In this document: positions 55,677 to 64,000 of the stretch, piece by piece | How positions within the stretch are numbered: position 1 is the first letter of the stretch | How the letters are laid out: each line of letters starts with the position of its first letter | From: Defluviitaleaceae bacterium | GTDB taxonomy: Bacteria; Bacillota; Clostridia; Lachnospirales; WQUN01 | NCBI GenBank assembly: GCA_009786925.1 | Contig: WRGY01000127.1 | Coordinates: 113,010-177,009 of the forward strand | DNA length: 64,000 nt | Reading direction: 5' to 3' | Position numbers and translations under genes: made by a program | Notes under the pieces: model-generated | Database searches by the model: none | Told to the model about the DNA's origin: nothing | Seen by the model: the letters and a program-made list of their open reading frames with translations, nothing else

Positions 55677-56261
55677 TTATTTACCCCCGCCCCGAAATTC
55701 TCGCAAACGGTTGTAAAATGTGGCTTGTTTAAGCCCTGTTTGTTTCAATGCTTCATCGAAAGAAATTTTTCCGAGTTCCCAAAGATGCACCACTTCGACA
55801 AAATTTATTGGAGGCTTTTTTATAGGGCGGCCAAAATGCACACCTCGTGCCTTGGCGGCGGCTATGCCCTCTGCTTGGCGTTGCAAGATATGTTCGCGCT
55901 CCAGTTCTGCAACCGCCGCAAAAACCGTTAGCATAAAACGCCCCGATGGGGTCGTGGTGTCTATATGCTCCTTTAGGCTTATAAACTCCACACCCTTTTT
56001 TGTTAGCCTTTCCACGAGGTTAAGTAAATCCTTTGTGTTTCTGGCAAAGCGGCTTATGGACTCCACTACAACTATGTCGCCTTTTTGCACCTTACTCATC
56101 AGTGTTTGCAGGACAGGTCGTTTTATATCCTTTCCACTTAATTTTTCTACAAAAATCCTTTCCTGCGGGATGCCGCGTTCGCGCATTGCGGCTAACTGGC
56201 GATATTCGTGTTGGTCTCTCGATGACACACGACAATACGCATAATTTTTTATAAAATCACC
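55677..56261 (-). CDS. Small serine recombinase (resolvase/invertase family)
   Basis: NYAYCRVSSRDQHEYRQLAAMRERGIPQERIFVEKLSGKD...ESISRFARNTKDLLNLVERL...TPSGRFMLTVFAAVAELEREHI...GRPIKK + HTH. The frame extends upstream of the tool's start at 56228; exact start uncertain. Confidence 0.93.
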   Translation of the reverse strand, partial: GDFIKNYAYCRVSSRDQHEYRQLAAMRERGIPQERIFVEKLSGKDIKRPVLQTLMSKVQKGDIVVVESISRFARNTKDLLNLVERLTKKGVEFISLKEHIDTTTPSGRFMLTVFAAVAELEREHILQRQAEGIAAAKARGVHFGRPIKKPPINFVEVVHLWELGKISFDEALKQTGLKQATFYNRLREFRGGGK

Positions 56262-56364
56262 CTTTCGCTTGTTTTGATTGATTTCCTTTCATTTATTTCG
56301 CTATATGATATATGTAACCCAACGACATATGTTATGACATTGTCAGAGGCTTTGCCAATAAAAA

Positions 56365-56403
56365 AAACCATTACCCACGACATAAAGCGTCATAAGTAAT
56401 GGC
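56365..56403 (-). terminator. Terminator downstream of the DUF4956 gene
   Basis: Minus strand CCATTAC...GTAATGG followed by TTTTTTTT. Confidence 0.7.
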
Positions 56404-56532
56404 GTATAATCCTCATGCTTTAGCGACTCAGCAAACCATGCAAGCAAGCAAATGGGGCGCATTCATCTCCGGGTATAAAATGTCGCAACCTTACTTTTCA
56501 AATCAGCTCGTACCGTTACCCCCGGCTTACTT

Positions 56533-57225
56533 TTACGCATAATCCCCCGTGTACTCTACCAGTACTACATTATCTGCTGTCTGCTTTAGTGGCTCGATAA
56601 AGTCGGTGTTGTTGCGTTTTACCTTTACTTCCATGGTAAGCTCGGTATAGCCCGCGCTTACGGTTTTATTTTTCAGCTTGTGGCGAATTTTTTTCATATG
56701 TTCGGTCACGCCGCTTTCTGCATCATTTGCGTATCTGACGATGAGCAAAAATGCGCGTTTATCAAACTTCATGATTGTAAATGCGATGTAGATTACAGCA
56801 ATAAACGCTGTGCCGATTAGCGCGACACTAAACAATCTGGCTCCGGATGTAAGCCCTGCCGCTACGCCCCAAAAAAGAAAGCCGACATCCAGTGGGTCTT
56901 TTACTGCGGCGCGGAACCGTACAATAGAAAGCGCACCCACCATACCCAGCGTAAGCACGAGGTTTGTACCGATAGTGATAATGATAAACGCAGTGACCAC
57001 AGTAATCATTAGGATTAGCAGATTGAAATTTTCGCTATACAGCACCCCTCGGTTAAAAAACCTGTACACAAGAAAAATAATGAATCCGCAAAATGTGGCG
57101 ACACCCAGCACCGCAAGTAGATTTTCCGGTCGTAGTTCTTCCAATACCATCAACTGTGGGCTAACCAGCAAATTTCTTAAAAAATCAAATCTCCCCATGT
57201 GGTAAAACTCCTTTTTCGCGTACAA
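56533..57225 (-). CDS. DUF4956 domain-containing membrane protein
   Basis: LVLTLGMVGALSIVRFRAAVKDPLDVGFLFWGVAAGLTSGARLFSVALIGTAFIAV. Confidence 0.9.
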   Translation of the reverse strand: MYAKKEFYHMGRFDFLRNLLVSPQLMVLEELRPENLLAVLGVATFCGFIIFLVYRFFNRGVLYSENFNLLILMITVVTAFIIITIGTNLVLTLGMVGALSIVRFRAAVKDPLDVGFLFWGVAAGLTSGARLFSVALIGTAFIAVIYIAFTIMKFDKRAFLLIVRYANDAESGVTEHMKKIRHKLKNKTVSAGYTELTMEVKVKRNNTDFIEPLKQTADNVVLVEYTGDYA

Positions 57226-57925
57226 CGCAGTATTTTGACATATCTGTGCGAGCCAGCGGCAAGCCGTTTAGCAAGCGTTTTATAACTTCGGGCAAAAAGC
57301 GGCTATACTTTACTTCCAACAGCATTGGACTGTAGGCTTCTTTGCCATAACTCATTTTTAGCGGTTCGTAGTGAAAGGGCAATGTTTCTCCCATTTGGAA
57401 CGGTGGGCTGTCGAAGGTAAATCGCACATCCCCCGGCTCGTACACATACGCACGCCGTTTGTATGCAAACATGGCGGTAGGTCGTAGCCCCTTTAGCCTG
57501 TACACCATTGCGAGTGTTTGCCACAGTGGTGCCTCTTCATTTAAAATAAATTCCAAATTGCCTTGCTTTATCATTTCGTATTGCTCATTGGATATTGTCA
57601 TGGTATCTTTGTAAGAGAGTAGACCCTCCTTATGCTTTCTTTCCAATCGGATAAAGGATGTGTCTCCGTTGTAGTAGCGCAGTCGATACTTGTTACGCTC
57701 CAGTCTCCCCATGTATTTTCCGTAATAACAGCTGTCATATCTGTCATCAAGATATAGATTGTGTACGATGTATGAGCCGCCGTTTTCGTCGGGTTTCATG
57801 ATGGCCGCGGCGCGTGCGCGCAAGAGTTCTGCCGTGGGTACATCAATAAGATATTTGTTTTCGTATCTAAAGCGCAATTGCACCCACTCATTTCTAAAAA
57901 TATGTATACATAGGAGGTTTTCCAT
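57185..57925 (-). CDS. VTC domain (polyphosphate polymerase-like) protein
   Basis: FRYENKYLIDVPTAELLRARAAAIMKPDENGGSYIVHNLYLDDRYDSCYYGKYMGRLERNKYRLRYYNGDTSFIRLERKHK. Confidence 0.92.
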   Translation of the reverse strand: MENLLCIHIFRNEWVQLRFRYENKYLIDVPTAELLRARAAAIMKPDENGGSYIVHNLYLDDRYDSCYYGKYMGRLERNKYRLRYYNGDTSFIRLERKHKEGLLSYKDTMTISNEQYEMIKQGNLEFILNEEAPLWQTLAMVYRLKGLRPTAMFAYKRRAYVYEPGDVRFTFDSPPFQMGETLPFHYEPLKMSYGKEAYSPMLLEVKYSRFLPEVIKRLLNGLPLARTDMSKYCVVREKGVLPHGEI

Positions 57926-60171
57926 TGAAAAGAATCCTCGTTTTTATTTTAACCATTGCGGTTTTGCTCGTTTCAGTATTTTTTTTGAGTTCTTATCCCG
58001 TGGAGCTGGTGGTACCGCAAGAAATCCAAGAAATTGTATTGACAGACGACGAAAATGAGCCTCTTGCGATATGGTTCTCGGAAGAAGGCCATTTTTTCCC
58101 GCAGGGTGTCAGTGTTGAAGTTTTTTCTAACAACCCCAACGCCACGATTCATTATACACTAGACGGTGCGTTTCCGACAACCTCTTCCAATACTTATGTA
58201 AATCCTCTCAATTTTTCGCGATTGGGGCGGGATGTTATTGTGTTGCGGGCGATTGCCATATACGAAGAAGAAGTTACTCTGCCGCTTACGCATACATTTT
58301 TTCTTACCCCCGATGTGGACGACCGCTTTGATGTTTTGATTTTTTCCGTTTCTACGGATAACGATTATCTATATGGTTTTTATGAAGGGCTACTCGTAGA
58401 CGGCGTTGTGCGCAGGGATTTTTTGTTGGAAGAGCCACATCCGCATATGAATCCGCTGACACCCGCAAACTGGAATCAACGTGGCCGCGAGTGGGAACGC
58501 CTCGTCCACATAGAAGTTTTTAATCCTGACGGAGAGCGTGTGCTTGCACAGGACGCAGGAGCCAGAGTATTTGGCTCGTGGTCGCGTGCCGAGCAGATAC
58601 GCTCCATGCGTTTTATTGCGCGTCGCGAGTATAGTCCACATGCAGGTCGTTTTCATTACGATTTTTTCCCGGGAGATATTATATTGGATACATTCGGCTT
58701 TACCACCCCTGTCATTGCATACAATACGCTAATCCTACGTAACGGTGGCAACGACCGCAATCACGGCATTATGCGAAACGAACTCGGCTCCATACTCGCC
58801 CGCCGTGCAGGTTTTATGGATGTGACACCTGCGCGTGGTGCAGTGCTGTTTATGAATGGGAATTATTACGGCTTTATGTGGTTGCAGACTCGCTTTGATG
58901 CACATTATTTACAGGAGCTTTACAACACGCCCACGCGAGAGTTTGATGTAATCGGCCGTGGCGAGTGGTGGTTTAGGAACACAACAGAAGAACTCGAAGA
59001 AGCATTGTCATACAAAAACAACTTTGCGTGGCGAGACCTTTCTGATGACACGGAGTTTGCGCGGCTAAACGAAATTTTGGATGTGGATAACTTCTTGTGG
59101 TACTATGCCTTTCAAATTTTTATAGCAAATGCAGACTGGCCGCATAATAACTTGCGCCGCTGGCGTTATACCGGTGAGCCTTTCCCGGGAATGGCATCCG
59201 CTCTGGACGGACGGTGGCGTTACGCCATCTTTGACCTCGACCAGACTTTTGGGCTTTTTGGCCAAAACTATCGCCGCCCTGTTTTCCAAAATGTACTGAC
59301 ACATGACAATGAGCATGGACAGCTAATCCGCAATATCCTCACCCGCCAAGACATGGCAGAACGCTTTACCATGATGATGAACGACATTGCCGCAAATGTA
59401 GTCAACTACGAAATCGTCCGCGAAATCGCAGACGGACTGCTGGACGAAGCCTATAACGAAATCAATCACACAATCGAGGCAGAGCTATTGCATCACTGGG
59501 TGGGCTGGTACAGCATAGGCAACTACCGCACCAGCACATTGGAGTTTGCAGAGCGCAGACATATTTTTATAAACCAAAGTCTTGCAGAAAAATTCGGCTT
59601 CCCTGCGGATAGCGAAATGTTTGAGGTGCGGGTAACAGGCGGCGACGCAATCATAGGGAGTGTACAGGCGGAATCTTCGCGTTATTTTGCACATCTGACC
59701 ATCCCCGTCACACCTGTATTGCCTCCGCACACCGCATTCTCGCATTGGGTCAAAAATGGCTTTGTCGTTTTGGATGAAGGTTTAAAAGTAACATTTGATG
59801 ATGCAATAAGTGGTGTCGTGGAACTCACACTCGTGACAATCCCTGACCCGCCGCCCATCAAAATCAGCCATGCCTTTGTCGAAGGGGCGGGCAACGGCCT
59901 CACCATATATAATCCCACGGATGCCGTGGTACGTGCGGACGGATTCTTCCTAAGTAATAACACAGAAAACCTGCAAAGATTCCGCCTGCCCACCCTTATG
60001 CTAAACCCCGGTGACAGCTTTTACTTTGCGGGGCGTGACAGCCGAGGCGGCGGTGATATTTTCCGCTACCGCCTCAATTTTGACATCCGCGAAAACAGAC
60101 ATGTTTTTCTTTCCGATGAAGAAGGCAATATTGTAGACGGAATATTTGTAGGAAGTGTTGAAAATGATTGA
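57925..60171 (+). CDS. CotH kinase family protein with chitobiase-like (CHB_HEX_C_1) N-terminal domain
   Basis: NPNATIHYTLDGAFPTTSSNTYVNPL; RNGGNDRNHGIMRNELGSILARRAG...YAIFDLDQTFGLFG typical of CotH. Confidence 0.92.
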   Translation: MKRILVFILTIAVLLVSVFFLSSYPVELVVPQEIQEIVLTDDENEPLAIWFSEEGHFFPQGVSVEVFSNNPNATIHYTLDGAFPTTSSNTYVNPLNFSRLGRDVIVLRAIAIYEEEVTLPLTHTFFLTPDVDDRFDVLIFSVSTDNDYLYGFYEGLLVDGVVRRDFLLEEPHPHMNPLTPANWNQRGREWERLVHIEVFNPDGERVLAQDAGARVFGSWSRAEQIRSMRFIARREYSPHAGRFHYDFFPGDIILDTFGFTTPVIAYNTLILRNGGNDRNHGIMRNELGSILARRAGFMDVTPARGAVLFMNGNYYGFMWLQTRFDAHYLQELYNTPTREFDVIGRGEWWFRNTTEELEEALSYKNNFAWRDLSDDTEFARLNEILDVDNFLWYYAFQIFIANADWPHNNLRRWRYTGEPFPGMASALDGRWRYAIFDLDQTFGLFGQNYRRPVFQNVLTHDNEHGQLIRNILTRQDMAERFTMMMNDIAANVVNYEIVREIADGLLDEAYNEINHTIEAELLHHWVGWYSIGNYRTSTLEFAERRHIFINQSLAEKFGFPADSEMFEVRVTGGDAIIGSVQAESSRYFAHLTIPVTPVLPPHTAFSHWVKNGFVVLDEGLKVTFDDAISGVVELTLVTIPDPPPIKISHAFVEGAGNGLTIYNPTDAVVRADGFFLSNNTENLQRFRLPTLMLNPGDSFYFAGRDSRGGGDIFRYRLNFDIRENRHVFLSDEEGNIVDGIFVGSVEND

Positions 60172-61090
60172 TATAGCACTCGTAGGCACAGGCGGCATGA
60201 TGCCTCTGCCAAATCGTTTCTTGTCATCCATGCTCTGCCGCGTAAACGGCAGTCTTATTTTGTTTGACTGCGGTGAAGGTACACAGGTGAGCTTGCGCCT
60301 TTTGGGCTGGGGATTTAAACAAATTGATATTATTTGTTTTACGCATTTCCACGGCGACCATATCTCAGGTCTGCCCGGGCTTTTGCTCACCTTGGCAAAC
60401 GCCGACCGCACCGAGCCACTCACACTCATAGGCCCCCAGGGTTTGGCTTCTGTGGTTAACAGCCTGTGCGTCATAGCCCGCGACCTACCCTTTCCCCTTG
60501 AGTTTATGGAATGGGAAACAAACACCGAACATACCTACAGCCCCACAGCCATGCTAATCATAAAAGCCCTCCCCGTCAGTCACCGCACGCCCTGTTTCGC
60601 ATACAGCGTAGACTTGCAAAGGCGCGGCAAGTTTGACCCGGAGCGTGCGCGTGAGCTGGAAATACCCATAGCATTTTGGAGCGAGTTGCAAAAAGAAAAT
60701 GACGCAGAGATTGCATATGAAGGCAGGACATTTACAAGTGACATGGTGATGGGTGCGCCCCGAAAGGGTCTGAAGGTCGTTTTTTGCACAGATACCCGCC
60801 CGACTGCGACACTGCCTGCCTTTGCACAGGATGCCGACCTTTTTATATGCGAAGGCCTCTATGGCGATGACGAACTGCAAGAAAAGGCCGCAAAACGCAA
60901 ACATATGATTTTCCGTGAAGCGGCAGAGCTTGCAAAAAAAGCAAATGTGCGCGAGCTTTGGCTCACGCATTACAGTCCTTCACTACCCGACCCCTACAAC
61001 TATCTCGAAAACGCAACAAGGATTTTTTCTGCAACAAAAACAGGAAAAGACCGCATGACAAAAACATTAAAATTTGAGGAGAAATCATGA
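60164..61090 (+). CDS. rnz: Ribonuclease Z
   Basis: FDCGEGTQVSLRLLGWGFKQIDIICFTHFHGDHISGLPGLLLTL; VVFCTDTRPT; LTHYSPSL. Confidence 0.95.
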   Translation: MIDIALVGTGGMMPLPNRFLSSMLCRVNGSLILFDCGEGTQVSLRLLGWGFKQIDIICFTHFHGDHISGLPGLLLTLANADRTEPLTLIGPQGLASVVNSLCVIARDLPFPLEFMEWETNTEHTYSPTAMLIIKALPVSHRTPCFAYSVDLQRRGKFDPERARELEIPIAFWSELQKENDAEIAYEGRTFTSDMVMGAPRKGLKVVFCTDTRPTATLPAFAQDADLFICEGLYGDDELQEKAAKRKHMIFREAAELAKKANVRELWLTHYSPSLPDPYNYLENATRIFSATKTGKDRMTKTLKFEEKS

Positions 61091-62064
61091 TAATACTGGG
61101 GATAGAAACAAGCTGTGACGAAACCGCCGCCGCCGTAGTAAAGGACGGCCGCCATGTGATTTCTAATATAATCGCATCACAAGTGGACATACACGCACCT
61201 TTCGGGGGTGTCGTGCCGGAAATCGCGGCAAGGAGGCATATCGAGTGCATAAGATACATCGTAGATGAGGCCCTCACCTCTGCGGGGGTAACTTTGCCCG
61301 ATATAGACGCATATGCCGTAGCAAACGGCCCGGGTCTCGCAGGCGCATTACTCGTGGGACTAAACTATGCAAAAGGTCTGGCATTCGTAAACCAAAAACC
61401 CCTCATAGGCGTGAATCACATAGAAGGTCATGTCTGCGCAAATTTTTTGGAAACAGAACTTGAGCCGCCTTTTTTGTCGCTTGTGGTCAGCGGGGGGCAT
61501 ACGTCGCTCATTACGGTAGAAGATTATGAAACATACCGTGTGGTAGGCTCGACTCGCGATGACGCGGCAGGAGAAGCCTTCGACAAGGTAGCGCGAGTGC
61601 TTGGACTGCCATATCCCGGAGGGCCGGAGATTGACAAAATATCACGCGGCACAGAGCCTACAATACCATTCCCGCGGGCAAAAATAGCGGGCTTCGATTT
61701 TAGCTTCAGCGGGCTAAAAACCGCTGTGATGCAGTATATTAAAAAAGAAGAAAGCCCGGATATTCCGACCATAGCCGCGTCCTTCCAAAAAGCCGTGGTG
61801 GATGTACTCACAGACAAGGCAATCGCCGCATGTCAAAGCGAAGGCTTCGTTAAAATAGCACTCGCCGGTGGAGTAGCCTGCAACAACGCACTTAGAGACT
61901 CCCTACAATCCGCATGTATACAAAAAAACATAGAACTCTACATGCCAAAGCCGATTTTTTGTACAGATAATGCGGCAATGATAGCGGCTCGCGGATTTTA
62001 CAGCATAAAAAATGGTAAAAGTGACGGACTAAACCTCAATGCATTCCCGGGGCGCATGGTGTAA
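61087..62064 (+). CDS. tsaD: tRNA threonylcarbamoyladenosine biosynthesis protein TsaD
   Basis: MIILGIETSCDETAAAVVKDGRHVISNIIASQVDIHAPFGGVVPEIAARRHIE...GVNHIEGHVCANF. Confidence 0.97.
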   Translation: MIILGIETSCDETAAAVVKDGRHVISNIIASQVDIHAPFGGVVPEIAARRHIECIRYIVDEALTSAGVTLPDIDAYAVANGPGLAGALLVGLNYAKGLAFVNQKPLIGVNHIEGHVCANFLETELEPPFLSLVVSGGHTSLITVEDYETYRVVGSTRDDAAGEAFDKVARVLGLPYPGGPEIDKISRGTEPTIPFPRAKIAGFDFSFSGLKTAVMQYIKKEESPDIPTIAASFQKAVVDVLTDKAIAACQSEGFVKIALAGGVACNNALRDSLQSACIQKNIELYMPKPIFCTDNAAMIAARGFYSIKNGKSDGLNLNAFPGRMV

Positions 62065-62353
62065 ATCACCAAACGCCCTGTTTTATTTCCATAATAAACC
62101 ACACATCATTGTCATTATTCATAGATTTATAAGAGCCGACACGCTTCATATTTGTACATACATACTAAGTTTTAAAATTTATTACTAAAAGGCAATGACA
62201 AAAATTAAAAAATATGCAAAAAAACATATGCGAAATACTAAAAAGACTTGATTTTTTTGCATATGGTGTTAAAATTTTTATCTCTAACAAAAATCACATA
62301 AGCGAGCAAGGGTGCAACCTTACCCTTCTCCATTCCCTGAGGAGGGTGTCTCA

Positions 62354-64000
62354 TGAATTGGATAAACAACATGAAAATCCGCAGCAAACTGATTTTCGGC
62401 TTTGGTCTTGTACTTATTATCACTGCCGTAATCGCTATCTTCAGCATCGTCAACATGTCTACACAGGCATCAAACGTTGAGTTGTTGATAGAGTATCCCA
62501 CCGCAAGGTACAACAACTTGGCTCTTGCAAACGGTGAGCTTACCGAGGTACGCCGCATCGTTGCGACCATGGCGTTCCGCCTTGGTGACACCGCAGCACT
62601 GTCACAGCTTTATGCACAAGCTTCACGGGCTCACAGCTATGCCACACGTTATCTCACAGAAAACATGGAGAGCATACGTAACGACCCCCAAATGTCTGAT
62701 GAACGCCGTGTTTATATGTTAAGAGACACAGAAAATGCGTTACAACTCTTTTACGCCTATTATGACTATGTATTAGAAAATATGTATATTGCCGCACGCG
62801 AAGGTATAGTCGGTGATGCCGCGAGTCGCGAAAGAGCAGACTATTATTTTACAGAGGGCATCAGGCTCTCCGATGCTATGCAAGATGTTTTTGATGACCT
62901 CATAGCAGGTACTCTGCAAACAAAAAACCTCCGCGTTTCAGAAATCAACCAAGCCGCTTACAGCACCATCACCATCATGACAATATTGACCGCAGTAGCG
63001 ATTTTGCTCGGTATTGCTATTTCTCTGTTTATCGCAAGCGTGGTTACAAAACCCGTAAACGAAGTGGTCAACATCTTAGACAATGTTTCTAATGGTAACT
63101 TCAATATAAACATGAAATCACAGCTCACCCGCGACGAAATCGGCACGATGACACAATATGTATACAACATGATAAACGTTGTACGCAAAATGGTGGATGA
63201 CATCTCCAATCTATCCCATGCAATAGTAGACAACGGAGACATAGACTACCGCATAGACGCGACCCACTACCGTGGCGGATACAACGAAATGATGACAGCC
63301 CTAAACGACTTTACACAAAGCTATGTAGACGAAACAATGAGCATACTGGATGCGCTTTCTCATGTAAGCCAAGGTGATTTTAGTGCAAACATGAGACAAC
63401 TGCCGGGCAAAAAAGCAGTGATTAACCAAACAATGGACAGCTTTATCACAAGCCTTAATGACGTAAGTGCAGAAATCAACGCAATGATAAACGCCGCCGC
63501 AGTAAAAGGCGAAATGAATTTTGTAATCGACGCAAGCAAATACCAAGGCGACTGGCGGACAATCGTACAAGGCCTCAACGACATAGCAAAAGCGGTAGAT
63601 GCACCTGTTTCAGAAATCATGAATGTGATGAATCAACTCTCACACGGCGACTTTAGCAACAACGTAAAAGGCAACTACGCCGGTGATTTCCTACAGATGA
63701 AAGAGTCTGTAAACTCCACAATATCAAACCTTTCCGGATATATCACAGAAATTTCCGACACACTTACCCGCATAGCAGACGGCGACCTCACCGTATCCAT
63801 CACTCGCGACTATGTAGGCAGCTTTGTAGCAATCAAAAATTCTCTTAACAATATCTCCAAAACCTTGCATAAAACCATGAGCGAAATCACCTCTGCGTCC
63901 GAACAAGTTCTCTCAGGCGCGAAACAAATCTCTGCAAGCTCTATGGACCTCGCGAACGGCGCGTCTACACAGGCAAGCTCCATCGAAGAACTCAACGCCT
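62354..64000 (+). CDS. Methyl-accepting chemotaxis protein with several HAMP-like repeats (C-terminus off window)
   Basis: AGGAGG RBS; MNWINNMKIRSKLIFGFGLVLIITAVIAIFSIVNMSTQ...; repeated HAMP-like blocks; EITSASEQVLSGAKQISASSMDLANGASTQASSIEELNA. Open to the window edge, so missing from the ORF track. Confidence 0.93.

Noticed and set aside
62090-62350. Possible c-di-GMP (GEMM) riboswitch upstream of the MCP gene
   Set aside because: The AT-rich leader lacks the conserved GEMM core motifs I would expect; a covariance-model search would be needed.

Overview
The window looks like a chromosomal segment of an anaerobic spore-forming Bacillota (Clostridia-like). The taxonomy is inferred from gene content: cotJ, GerW/YtfJ, a PdaB-like deacetylase and SpoIIIE/FtsK. 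Housekeeping blocks include zur-znuACB, dapF, guaA, pgsA-rimO-folD-ftsK, three tRNAs, an ABC/GldG cluster, a ~13 kb surface-glycan operon, VTC/DUF4956/CotH, rnz-tsaD and an MCP. The strongest find is the spore coat gene cotJC, which is split by a compact ~3.34 kb element. The element carries a large serine recombinase, a 63-aa ORF and a K+/H+-type antiporter. Both junctions share a 5-bp core (TAGGT on the minus strand). Joining the outer flanks restores cotJC exactly in frame (...AILTDVG|TEELGHLEMIG...), and joining the element ends yields an almost perfect 28-bp palindromic attP. This is a skin-like candidate for developmental gene reconstitution. Other notable items: (i) a serine invertase/resolvase beside two inverted 24-bp crossover-like sites that flank a terminator just upstream of the glycan operon; (ii) a 589-bp toxin-antitoxin cassette inserted in that operon with 22-bp direct repeats; (iii) a decayed tRNA-Gly island whose 3' tRNA copy has a compensatory T-stem change; (iv) an exact 43-bp tandem duplication that frameshifts an S66 LD-carboxypeptidase; (v) a leader ORF plus attenuator in front of an ABC-F gene; and (vi) a giant secreted PHP-domain protein. 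All calls come from reading the sequence and ORF translations. No database search was run.
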